The translations under genes were made by a program, and so were the position numbers. A DNA stretch of 64,000 nt from Nibrella saemangeumensis. GTDB lineage: Bacteria > Bacteroidota > Bacteroidia > Cytophagales > Spirosomataceae. Of this stretch, positions 24,847 to 33,527 are shown in pieces. The notes beneath the pieces are model-generated. The model saw nothing but the letters and a program-made list of their open reading frames with translations. It was not told the origin of the DNA and made no database searches. The stretch spans positions 159,357-223,356 of the forward strand of contig NZ_BAABHD010000012.1 of assembly GCF_039541915.1 (NCBI RefSeq), written 5' to 3'. Position 1 is the stretch's first letter. Each line of letters begins with the position of its first letter.

Positions 24847-25482
24847 AAATTTATTGAATTTTAAACCATTCGCTTACCCCAACTTGCCTTACCGGGGCGT
24901 TCACCCTGTCAGCCGCGACCCGGAAATGGAGACCTAAAGCCTTACCTCTGGGACGGGCTGTTTATCGACCGCAACCCACCTAACGGACCACGCACAAGCC
25001 CATCGCTGCACCTGCACCCAACATATCATTGTGCGCGAATTTACAGAACTACTTATATCGGACTATCAGTACTTTATAGGTCCGTGGCCTTTTTACGACG
25101 TAGCTTGGGCTGCGTTAAAACAAATGAATAGATTTACCTCTACATTTCCAAAAATAGCAACGCGATTGTTTAATCGGTATGATTGCTCCCTGTGCTGCGG
25201 GCCCGGAATATTGAAAGCTACCCTATATACTTTTTGGCGATCGTCGCCAACATACCGCATTACATATAAAACTGGGGTAACTCAAACGCATCCGGCGTAG
25301 CCTGAAGTGCCACAAATAGGGCTACGTATTGAAGATTTGTGGCCGTCTTGTGGATACCGGCATACCATACCGTTGCGCTGTAACCCCGTTGAATGATCTT
25401 TTTGATTAATACGGACGGAAATCATAGTTTTTTTTGATCGTATCAGACATTTGCTTTACTTTTTCGGTAAAACCTCACTCCT
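24847..25482. other. Gene-poor stretch of 636 bases
   Basis: No convincing gene is seen. One frame of 89 codons (25031-25300, plus, GTG start) has no recognisable motif, and its composition does not look coding. A perfect 9-bp stem (GCCACAAAT at 25309-25317 with ATTTGTGGC at 25335-25343) is present. The last ~50 bases contain TTTGCTTTACTTTTTC, which may belong to the promoter of the following propeller gene. The stretch may be the remains of lost genes. Confidence 0.5.
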
Positions 25483-26739
25483 ATGCGAAAGGCAGGTACT
25501 GGTCGGGTGGTATTAATCGGGTTAGCCGGGTTGTTTGTTACGTTGGTAGTGGGTTCACTCCTGCAGCCCAGAGACTGGCAGACGTACCCGCCCGCGATAA
25601 GCGGTGCCTTGTGGAAGGCTGATAGCGATGGGCAGCCAACGATCTATTACCTGACCGAAGAACAGTGGGAGAAACAGTACTTCAGCAGACGCAGCTCGTT
25701 TACCTCCCCGTTTGCCCGCTATGTCCTGATAGCCCGTCATGCCGAGACCGGCGAGGTGCTGCACAGGCAACGGATTCGGGATATTAAAAATGCGCTGATC
25801 GGGCGCGGCCCATCCATGCTGGGGCCGGTACCGGGCGGATTCTGGCTGTGGAATGAGGGGCTGGAAGTCCGCGATCCGAAGTCGCTGGCGATTACCCTGA
25901 CGGGCGAACAGATCCGGGAGCGTAATCCGGACCTGGCCGACAACATACCCACCGAAGAACGCTTCTATAAAGTATCCGAGCCGCATCAGGCGTTGCTGTT
26001 CAAAGGTTTAGATGCCCGTTTCTTCCAGATTGATGCCCGCACCGGAAAAATTTCACCCGCGCAGGAATCGCTGCTGGAGCAGGTAACCTGGCAAAAAACC
26101 GCCGAAAGCGGCTTTACCTACGTTCGGCCACCCGGTCTTTTCCCCTTTTATCAGGACCTGGAGGGATATGTCATTAACTCATTCATGACGCGTCCGGAAA
26201 GGGACCGGACCGGTGGGCCCCGGACTGGCCAGTGGTATGGTCTGCTCACCCAAAGCGAGCGGACAGCCCTCAGTAAATGGTCAGTCAGGCCGTCAAAACC
26301 CTACGGCGAAGTCTCCCGGTTCCTGTACCGGGTTGCCTACCAACTCGACGACCGTAACCAACCGGAGATTGACCCCGCCCGGGTTGAGCAGCTTAGCGAG
26401 GAACGATTTCTGGAGGGAGGCTTCCTGAAACGCGGTGCGCGGTCGATCTGGGATGTGCCCGACCCCAGTTCAAGTCTGGTGTTGTGCCGGGATAAACTGG
26501 GGACCGACAGCCCATGGGTGGTGGTGCGAATTGGCCGCGACGGCAAAAGTCTCTGGCGGCAACCGACCGGTATCGCCGACCTGGATCAGATCGCCGACGG
26601 CGGCACCCACCTCATTATGGCCGGCTACGCTACTAAAAACGAGCCGACCCGCCTGCGTAAAGAATTGCTGGTCTGGATTGACACCAGGACAGGCAAACGA
26701 CGGGAATTTTCGGTAGGTGCTACCAGCAGTTCCATCTGA
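25483..26739 (+). CDS. Membrane-anchored PQQ-like propeller protein, PA2928-type
   Basis: A 418-residue protein with one N-terminal membrane segment (about 8-26, VVLIGLAGLFVTLVVGSLL), followed by a repeated-strand domain that reads like a PQQ-type propeller (ISGALWKADSDG, HAETGEVLHRQRI, DARTGKISPAQ, DTRTGKRREF). The propeller faces the periplasm if the single segment is an uncleaved anchor. There is some likeness to the PA2928 family of unknown function. Next to it, convergent, is the protease-nuclease fusion gene; 63 bases separate the stops. Confidence 0.6.
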   Translation: MRKAGTGRVVLIGLAGLFVTLVVGSLLQPRDWQTYPPAISGALWKADSDGQPTIYYLTEEQWEKQYFSRRSSFTSPFARYVLIARHAETGEVLHRQRIRDIKNALIGRGPSMLGPVPGGFWLWNEGLEVRDPKSLAITLTGEQIRERNPDLADNIPTEERFYKVSEPHQALLFKGLDARFFQIDARTGKISPAQESLLEQVTWQKTAESGFTYVRPPGLFPFYQDLEGYVINSFMTRPERDRTGGPRTGQWYGLLTQSERTALSKWSVRPSKPYGEVSRFLYRVAYQLDDRNQPEIDPARVEQLSEERFLEGGFLKRGARSIWDVPDPSSSLVLCRDKLGTDSPWVVVRIGRDGKSLWRQPTGIADLDQIADGGTHLIMAGYATKNEPTRLRKELLVWIDTRTGKRREFSVGATSSSI

Positions 26740-26802
26740 CAAAATTAAATCGCCTGCTGCGGCCACACCCGATGTCGGGCGACAGGCCGAAAGGGTTGCT
26801 CG

Positions 26803-29025
26803 TTAATCCTCCAGAATCATGTCGTCGAGACTCTCCAGCGGGATAGCTTCCGTACCGGACTCAAAGAAGCGCTCAGTAAGCTCATTATTGAGGGGATCGA
26901 ACGTCCGAAGCAAACCAAAATCCAGTTTGGTTCTGCTCTCCAGCTCCCGAATCTTTACCTGAAACGGCTTATACTCTCCCACGACAAATTCCTCTTGTGG
27001 CAGGTCTTTAATGAACGACTCCTGACTCAGGATAAACGCCAGGGCAGCCGGTTTGCCGTTATCTTTCTCCATCACGACCAGTTTCCAGAATTCACGCGGC
27101 AGCTGCACACCCCGGTAAAGCCGGTCGTCGTTACGGAAGATCGGGCCATTAAAGACGGTCAGCTTTTTCTGGTTGCGGAGGGCTTGTCTAGTAATGTGGT
27201 TTTCGATATTACCCCACAGCGACAATCCTTTCTGACTGGCCTTCTGGCTCTGGTTAAAGATTTCATGCTGAGGGGAGCAGTTCGTAAAGTGGAAGGTATC
27301 GTCATTGGCCTGTTTAGCTTCAATCGCCGTATTACCCCAGGCGGCATCATCGCGTCGGGTCAGGTGCCCCCGATCAAGCGGGTTCGCCCGGTACAGGTCT
27401 TCGTCGGTCTGAGCGGCCGATCCAATACGCGGATCAGTAAACCATTTATCCTTATCCGTTCGGCCTTGCTTAAAGGGTGCATCCGCCCAACTATTTACGG
27501 CCGACACAAAGGCGATGCGTCGCCGGCGATTCATAATCACGCTGTAATGGTAATACTTCAGTTCAAACTTATTGGCACCATTGCCGCCGGGTACCTCCAG
27601 GGCCTGACTGCGGATGCTGTTGGTCAGTTTTGGTAACGGCACATTGAACCCTAGAAAGTCAGGATCATAGCCAGGGCGGTTCGAGTAATCCGGATCAGGC
27701 CGAATCGCTTCCAGCCCCAATTCATCAGAAGCCGGCTGACCCGCCACAATTGGAGTCCCCAGGCTAATGGTAATGGTGAGGGGAATGGTGAGGGTAATAG
27801 ACCCGTTGTTTATGCTGATCGGGATGTTGAGGGTGGCCGACCCTTCTGTATGTTTGACCGTTGGAGGCTGGGGAGCAGGCGACTCTGTTTCGTTGCCGGG
27901 GGTAATAATGGGGTCAGTATTGGGCGTGGGAGTAGCCTGCATACCGAGCGTCAGCAACTGGTCCTGGAGGGTCTTTTGCTGACCGTTGATACTGGCTTTT
28001 GAGATGAAGTCAACCAGGCGCGATACCCGTATCCCTTCGTTGGCGACCCACACCAGCCGGCTGGGGTCGTCGCCTGGCCGCCAGATATTGCCGTTTATGT
28101 CGATGAAGTTACCTTCACCGTCCATCTTTGGCACTCCGGAATGGTGCAGGGCTACCACCTCCCACTGGTCGTTGAAAGCGGGTGAGCCCGACGAGCCCGG
28201 TTCGGTATCCCCCTTGTAATGGGCAAACCCGGAATCCAGCAAATCGACCAGTTCGTTTTCCCGAATCACCACCTGCTTCATTTCACCCCTCGGGTGTTGA
28301 ATGATATTGACGCAGTCCTTCAGAATAATCTTACCCTCCTCCCGCATCAGCGGCAGAAAACCATACGCACTTAGGGGTTTATTCAGCTTGGACGTTTCGG
28401 CTACGGCTACCAGGCTAAAATCCAGCCCTTTGTCCGTCAGAAAAAACGCATCCGGCAGCAGCGTAAAGCGCTGGACGGTTAAGGCATTCCCCAAAATATC
28501 CGGTTGAAAATCGAATTCCACCAGACTGATTGCCGCCAGTTCGGCGGAAGGCAATACGTGGTTGTTGGTCAACAGCAGTCGGGGTGATACCAGAAAGCCG
28601 GTGCCAAAGCTTTTTCTTCCCCGCCCTAATTCGGTAACAATACGACCTACGCACCGACTGGCCTTCATGGCTTTTTCGAGAAACTCGATCGACAGAAAAT
28701 CGCGGGTTTCGCCAATGACCCGCTCCATAAGGTCGTTGCTGATTTCGTCTTCCCTGATGGGTCCGCGCTCAACTAATTCCTTCAGGCCTTCGGATATCGT
28801 TTCGGCCGTATCCGGTTCGGCATTATGGGATAGCGTTTCTTTCACCTGGGCGATAAGCCGGTTAGCCCGTTTGGCCAGCCGCTGCCTGGATTCTGCCAGC
28901 ACATAATGGTTTTCCTTCAATGAAGCTGTTTTTTGCTCCCGTGACTCTTTATGTTGCTGCCAGTGGCTGGCAGCCTGTCGCATAACCTCATAGTCAAAGG
29001 CATATTCGTTAACGGGTGCAGCCAT
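26803..29025 (-). CDS. Trypsin-like protease fused to a DNA/RNA non-specific endonuclease (NUC1)
   Basis: The ATG at 29025 (a GTG lies 6 bases upstream) gives 740 residues with no signal peptide, so a cytosolic protein is expected. Order: a helical, charged N-terminal domain (about 1-120); a trypsin-like S1 protease (about 120-345) with His156 in LTNNHVLPS, Asp202 in GLDFSLVAV and Ser279 in PGSSGSP; a Pro/Thr-rich linker with an Ile/Thr beta-rich stretch (about 396-429); and a NUC1 nuclease (about 485-715) with DRGH at 551-554 and the metal-site Asn591 in IFNQSQ. Both active sites look complete. It is a single gene. Proteolytic control of the nuclease, or a conflict effector role, is inference. 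Confidence 0.85.
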   Translation of the reverse strand: MAAPVNEYAFDYEVMRQAASHWQQHKESREQKTASLKENHYVLAESRQRLAKRANRLIAQVKETLSHNAEPDTAETISEGLKELVERGPIREDEISNDLMERVIGETRDFLSIEFLEKAMKASRCVGRIVTELGRGRKSFGTGFLVSPRLLLTNNHVLPSAELAAISLVEFDFQPDILGNALTVQRFTLLPDAFFLTDKGLDFSLVAVAETSKLNKPLSAYGFLPLMREEGKIILKDCVNIIQHPRGEMKQVVIRENELVDLLDSGFAHYKGDTEPGSSGSPAFNDQWEVVALHHSGVPKMDGEGNFIDINGNIWRPGDDPSRLVWVANEGIRVSRLVDFISKASINGQQKTLQDQLLTLGMQATPTPNTDPIITPGNETESPAPQPPTVKHTEGSATLNIPISINNGSITLTIPLTITISLGTPIVAGQPASDELGLEAIRPDPDYSNRPGYDPDFLGFNVPLPKLTNSIRSQALEVPGGNGANKFELKYYHYSVIMNRRRRIAFVSAVNSWADAPFKQGRTDKDKWFTDPRIGSAAQTDEDLYRANPLDRGHLTRRDDAAWGNTAIEAKQANDDTFHFTNCSPQHEIFNQSQKASQKGLSLWGNIENHITRQALRNQKKLTVFNGPIFRNDDRLYRGVQLPREFWKLVVMEKDNGKPAALAFILSQESFIKDLPQEEFVVGEYKPFQVKIRELESRTKLDFGLLRTFDPLNNELTERFFESGTEAIPLESLDDMILED

Positions 29026-29221
29026 AATCACGTTTGGTTAAAGGGTATCCAATAGTACACTATTAAGTTACAGAAAAGCCGTATCCAGTCAGTAAACTCT
29101 TTATCAAGCGGTTGAGAGTGGCATAAACGGTAACCCTCTGGGGGCGCATCTCCCTCCTACCTGTTTAGTTCTTTATTTTACCTTGTGCGGTAGTGCTGTC
29201 GGTTAAGCGTACTTTTAAACC

Positions 29222-30073
29222 ATGAAAACCTTTTTTCTCCTTGTGCTTTTTGGCCTGTTCTGCCCTGCCATCCACGCCCATCCCGGCGTAGGAATTGTGA
29301 TGGACAGCCAGGGAAATGTCTATTATACAGACCTGACGCATGTCTGGAAGATCAATCCGCTAACCAGGGAAAAATCGGTTGCGGTCAAAAACGTACATAC
29401 CCATGAGTTATACCTCGATGCGCAGGATAACCTCTATGGCGAAAACCTCTGGTACGAAGGCGAGCGCACCAATAAGTGGGGCCACCGGGTGTGGTGCCTG
29501 CGACCCGACGGCACCCGCGTGACCATTATCCCAGCCACCCAAGGGTTTCTGACCAACTACAGCTTTGTTCGCGATAAGACAGGCACCATGTACTGGGCCG
29601 ACCGGAGCGCCAAAACCGTGATCCGCAAGCGCCTGCCCGACGGCACCATCGGCACCCATGCGACCGGCCCCTTCGCCGACGTTCGCTGGATGACCTGCAC
29701 GCCCGACGGCATTCTGTACCTGACCGACGGACCGGACGTAAAACGCATTCTGCCCGACGGCAAGGTGCAGATCCTGGCCCGGAACGTGCGGGAAAACCGC
29801 CTGACCAAGCCGCCCGTCGGTAACCAGCACGCGCTGATGGGCCTGAGCTACGACCCGGCCGGAAACGTGTACGTGGCCGTATTTGGTGGCCGGAAGGTGA
29901 AGAAAATCAGCCCAACCGGCCAGGTAACCGTGGTCGCCCAGTCGGCGTCACCCTGGTCACCGGCGGGGGTGCTGGCCGATAAGACCGGTAACCTCTGGCT
30001 GCTGGAGTATTCGGCCGCCAACCAGGCCCGGGTCCGGCGCATTTACCCCGACGGCTCCGATACGGTGTACTAA
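29222..30073 (+). CDS. Exported NHL-repeat/SMP-30-like propeller protein
   Basis: A 283-residue protein with a signal peptide (MKTFFLLVLFGLFCPAIHA). Strand-turn repeats of the NHL/SMP-30 kind follow, for example GVGIVMDSQGNVYYTDLTH, TPDGILYLTDGPDV, DPAGNVYVAVFGGRKV and DKTGNLWLLEY. This gives a six-bladed propeller in the periplasm or outside. No gluconolactonase metal ligands can be assigned with certainty. It is alone on its strand, convergent with the DUF2461 gene. Confidence 0.75.
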   Translation: MKTFFLLVLFGLFCPAIHAHPGVGIVMDSQGNVYYTDLTHVWKINPLTREKSVAVKNVHTHELYLDAQDNLYGENLWYEGERTNKWGHRVWCLRPDGTRVTIIPATQGFLTNYSFVRDKTGTMYWADRSAKTVIRKRLPDGTIGTHATGPFADVRWMTCTPDGILYLTDGPDVKRILPDGKVQILARNVRENRLTKPPVGNQHALMGLSYDPAGNVYVAVFGGRKVKKISPTGQVTVVAQSASPWSPAGVLADKTGNLWLLEYSAANQARVRRIYPDGSDTVY

Positions 30074-30094
30074 GTACAGCAGACAGGGACGGAC

Positions 30095-30805
30095 TTACAG
30101 ATCGACGGGCTCGTCCTGCTCCTCAAAGAACAGATAGTTCAGAAAATCGCAGTACGGTTTAATCACCTGACAGGCCTTGACGACTTCAGCGGCAAAGCCG
30201 GGTTTCAGGACTTCCTTATCGGTAAAGCGGTGCATAAAAAACAGTTGCTTCCGGCGGAGCAGGTCAATCTCCGGGTGATCGGCTGAATAGCCTTTCGGGG
30301 CCGTTTTCATCACTTCACCCCAGATTTCGGGGAAATATGCCCGGAATTCGTCAGCCTCAATGATGCGTTTCAGCTCGGCTGCGTTATAATCGATCTCCTG
30401 CCGGTACTTGGCCAGTTGCGTGGGCGTGGGGTTCCACATCCCCGCTCCCAGAAACGATTCGTTACCCGGCTGAATATGCAGGTAGTAGTCGGTTCGTCCG
30501 GAATGCCGCCCACCCGGCCCGATCGCTGCCGCAAAATTCAGCTTGTAGGGCGATTTGTCTTTAGAGAAACGGATGTCGCGATTAATCCGGAAGATGCAGT
30601 CTTTGACCTCTGTATTGGGCAACGGTTCAATGGCGGTAAGCTGCAGAAGCACCTGCCCGATCAGGGCTTCAAATTCCTGCCGGGCTGCTTCATACCGTTT
30701 CCGGTTCATGTGAAACCACTCGCGCTGGTTGTTCTGAGCCAGATCCCGCAGAAAGTAGAGCGTAGCAACCGTCAGGGTCGCTTTCTTGGTTGGATTGGTT
30801 GTCAT
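30095..30805 (-). CDS. DUF2461 protein (TIGR02453)
   Basis: With the ATG at 30805 (a GTG 18 bases upstream is less likely) the product has 236 residues. It shows the conserved blocks of the family: FLRDLAQNNQREWFHMNRKRY near the start, FRINRDIRFSKDKSPYK (about 85-101) and YYLHIQPGNESFLGAGMW (about 122-139). The biochemical function of the family is not known. It lies alone on the minus strand. Confidence 0.85.
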   Translation of the reverse strand: MTTNPTKKATLTVATLYFLRDLAQNNQREWFHMNRKRYEAARQEFEALIGQVLLQLTAIEPLPNTEVKDCIFRINRDIRFSKDKSPYKLNFAAAIGPGGRHSGRTDYYLHIQPGNESFLGAGMWNPTPTQLAKYRQEIDYNAAELKRIIEADEFRAYFPEIWGEVMKTAPKGYSADHPEIDLLRRKQLFFMHRFTDKEVLKPGFAAEVVKACQVIKPYCDFLNYLFFEEQDEPVDL

Positions 30806-30961
30806 TATATCCCAAAAATACACAGAAAAGCAGGAGATGCCGATAATCAGGGCCGTTTACTATTCTTTTTATTCAATTTTCGCGTACAGGCTCGTTTTTC
30901 TTGCAGCTTACCGGGATTGGTCATATATTGACGACAGCTTTAATGACCATTTCTATTCCCC

Positions 30962-33094
30962 ATGAAGCAGTTGCTGACCGCGTTTATCTTTTTCTGGCTG
31001 GTAACTGGTTTCCGTTTCTCCGTCTCACTGTCTCCACCCAAAAGCCCACAGGCTGGCCGGGACACCATCAAGGGTCTCAACAATACGGCCATCAAACTGG
31101 CTGAGCGCAGCAATTTTGGGGTATCGCTCCAGCTCCTCGACCGCGCCGACGCGGGGCGGCCCAGCGATACGCTCCGGTACAACCGCGCACTGGTACTCGG
31201 ACGCGCCAGACGGTACGAAGAAGCCGCCCACCTGATGTCGCAACTGAACTTCCAGCACTCGCAACTCAACGAAGGTATTTTCCGCTGCCTGATGGGCGAT
31301 GTCCGCCAGGGAGTCCGGTTGCTGGAGACCGCCACATCGCATCCGGACCGTGCCAGTCAGTTGCTGTACAACCGGGCCCAGGCTCATCTGCTGGACGATA
31401 ACCCCGCCGATGCCGAACGGACCATCGAAGCGGCCATTCGCCAGAAAAACAATCCCCGGTACAAAATCCTGAAAGGCGATATTCTGCTGGCGCGGGAACG
31501 CTACTCCGAAGCCCTCCACATCTACGAAGTTTTATACCGGAAAGAAGAGCAGCACAATCCGGGCCTGCTGGTGCGGCTGGGCAAAGCGCTGCTGGGTCTG
31601 AAAAAGTACCCGGAAGCGCAGGTGTATTACCAGCGGTATCTGTCGCTGCTGCATCCCGACTACCATTTTGAAGCCCGCTACGGCCTGGCCAGTGCGTTTT
31701 ACGGCCAGCGCGATTACCGCCGGGCGGCCAGCGAGTTCCGCAGTGCTGTTTCGCTGAAACCCACCTCCGTACCCGCGCACGTGGGCCTGGGGAATGCCCT
31801 TTGCAGCCTCAAGAACTATAAAGAAGCCCGCACGGCGTTCGAATCGGCGGTTGCGCTGGATGTCTGCCACCCCCTGGCCCAACTCGGCCTGGGCGTGGTC
31901 AGCTACCGGCAGGGGAATTTTGAAGCGGCACTCGAAGCGCTCACGCAGGCCGATGCCGCCTTTGACGACAAAGATCCGGACCTTGCCGATGCGTTTCTTA
32001 GCCGGGGCATGGTGCTGCTGACCTTTAACCGGCTTGACGAAGCGCTGGCCGACCTTCACAAATCGGCCCGGCTGAACCGCACCGCTGCCGCCTACGCCGG
32101 TATCAGCGAGATTTACCGCAAGAAAGACAGCTACCGCTACGCCGTCGAGTTTCTGGAAAAAGCCATCCGGCTGTCGCCACAGAACGATAAGCTGCTGACC
32201 AACATTGGCAACATGCACCTGATGGTCAACAAAATTCACGAAGCGCACCCGAGCTTTTCGTGGGCCATCCGGCACAACCGGCACAATGTAAACGCCCTGA
32301 ACGGCATGGGCATTACCCTGCTGGAGATGGATAACCTGCCGGCGGCCATGGCCCTGTACGACAGCCTGATTGCCCACGGGCAGCACCGCTCCTTTTTATT
32401 TAACAACCGGGGCATCGTTTACGCCTACATGGCGCTCCGGATGGAAAAAGAAAAGCAGCCTCATAAGGCAAAGCAGTTCTACCACCGCGCCCTGCGGGAT
32501 TTTGAGATGGCCCGCGAGGCCGACTCGACCCGGAAGCAGTATTTCAACAACATGGGCAATGTCTATAAAAACACCGGTGAGTTCGGAAAAGCCTTTGCCA
32601 GCTACGAAGGGCATCTCGACCGCAGTGCACTCAACAACATGGGGGTTGCCTTTGCCGTACAAAACAAAGGAGACATTGCCCGGTATTACCTGAATCTAGC
32701 CATTCAGCTCGATTCCGCCAACGTAGTTTATCAGTATAACCGGTACAAAGTCTACCAGCGTTATTTCAACGATGACCTGGAGCGCCGGCCGGACATCGCG
32801 CGCAGCCAGCAACTGCTCCCGACCAATTCCATCAGCGCCCGGTACAGTAAAGATGGGTACATCAATGTGTACCTGTACGATTTCGAGTTTGATCCCTATA
32901 CGTTCCCCGGCGAACACCATTTTCCCATTCAGCCCGCCCCCCTGCGGCCCGCCGAACTGACCATGGTCGACGATTTTCTGTTTATGGTGGAAGAAACGCC
33001 GGAGTCTCCGAAACCCCAACGCGACAAACCCGGCAAAATGCCGAAACAAAAGCGGCCACGCAATCTCGGCAGCACCAGTTGCCCCGTCATCTGA
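30962..33094 (+). CDS. Large TPR-repeat protein
   Basis: A 710-residue protein with a hydrophobic N-terminus (MKQLLTAFIFFWLVTGFRF), probably a signal peptide or anchor. About 14 tetratricopeptide repeats run from ~45 to ~590 (for example GLASAFYGQRDYRRAASEF, AYAGISEIYRKKDSYRYA). The C-terminus is polar and Lys/Pro-rich and ends GSTSCPVI. These repeats form superhelical scaffolds for protein contact. The last 53 bases of the gene, including the stop, are repeated at 36632-36684, so its end may have been rebuilt by insertion of the downstream segment. Confidence 0.82.
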   Translation: MKQLLTAFIFFWLVTGFRFSVSLSPPKSPQAGRDTIKGLNNTAIKLAERSNFGVSLQLLDRADAGRPSDTLRYNRALVLGRARRYEEAAHLMSQLNFQHSQLNEGIFRCLMGDVRQGVRLLETATSHPDRASQLLYNRAQAHLLDDNPADAERTIEAAIRQKNNPRYKILKGDILLARERYSEALHIYEVLYRKEEQHNPGLLVRLGKALLGLKKYPEAQVYYQRYLSLLHPDYHFEARYGLASAFYGQRDYRRAASEFRSAVSLKPTSVPAHVGLGNALCSLKNYKEARTAFESAVALDVCHPLAQLGLGVVSYRQGNFEAALEALTQADAAFDDKDPDLADAFLSRGMVLLTFNRLDEALADLHKSARLNRTAAAYAGISEIYRKKDSYRYAVEFLEKAIRLSPQNDKLLTNIGNMHLMVNKIHEAHPSFSWAIRHNRHNVNALNGMGITLLEMDNLPAAMALYDSLIAHGQHRSFLFNNRGIVYAYMALRMEKEKQPHKAKQFYHRALRDFEMAREADSTRKQYFNNMGNVYKNTGEFGKAFASYEGHLDRSALNNMGVAFAVQNKGDIARYYLNLAIQLDSANVVYQYNRYKVYQRYFNDDLERRPDIARSQQLLPTNSISARYSKDGYINVYLYDFEFDPYTFPGEHHFPIQPAPLRPAELTMVDDFLFMVEETPESPKPQRDKPGKMPKQKRPRNLGSTSCPVI

Positions 33095-33097
33095 TGC
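33045..33097 (+). repeat. Left copy of a 53-bp direct repeat at the TPR gene 3' end
   Basis: It matches 36632-36684 at 49 of 53 positions, without gaps, at an offset of 3,587 bases. The repeat includes the TGA stop of the TPR gene (33092-33094), and the right copy keeps the same frame to its own TGA. Duplication of a gene's 3' end flanking an inserted segment is the layout of an integrated element, but no integrase lies between the copies. Confidence 0.85.
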
Positions 33098-33111
33098 CCG
33101 GCATCCTGTAG

Positions 33112-33390
33112 ACGTTCGCCATCGACGCCATCCCACATAGGCAGTTGCTGCATTCTCAGTGCTGTTCGCACTATCACGGCCAGGTGACCGGCGGGGGCGG
33201 TGTCCTGCCCGATCTGGGTCGATCGGCCGAGGGTATCCACGATATTTTCCAGAAGATTGTCCGGGAAGGCCTGCAGTCTGGGAACGACATGCCTAATTTT
33301 GGTAAGCGACTGAGCAAAAAAGACGTCACCGATATTAAGCAGTATATTTTCTCGATGGCGCAGGAGCAGATTGCCAGGCAGGGAAAATAA
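33112..33390 (+). pseudogene. Cytochrome c C-terminal fragment with a destroyed haem motif
   Basis: The frame, open from just after a stop at 33109-33111, encodes a segment like the cytochrome c tail of PQQ-dependent dehydrogenases: GGGGVLPDLGRS, IVREGLQSGNDMPNFGKRLS and DVTDIKQYIF. The expected C-x-x-C-H reads C-S-H-Y-H. The Tyr codon TAT (33172-33174) would be a Cys codon TGT with one G in place of A. There is no export signal and no proper start (only TTG at 33145). It is most likely a remnant of a larger dehydrogenase gene. Confidence 0.75.
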
Positions 33391-33487
33391 AGCCAGCCTA
33401 CATGGATGCCTGCTTGAGAAAATGCAAATTTGAACACCACAGCAAAAAGTTGAGCCGCACAGCAAAGTCACAAGCAAATAACTTTCC

Positions 33488-33495
33488 TACCTTTG
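33488..33495 (+). promoter_or_regulatory. Candidate -7 element for the AraC-family gene
   Basis: TACCTTTG is an exact TAnnTTTG match located 32 bases before the ATG. A -33 TTG at the right spacing is not seen, so it may need an activator. Confidence 0.35.
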
Positions 33496-33527
33496 ATTAA
33501 GTCAGTAATATTCAGAAGCTTATTGCT

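Noticed and set aside
25031..25300. 89-codon plus-strand frame with GTG start
   Set aside because: Composition is not typical of coding sequence and no family signature is seen.
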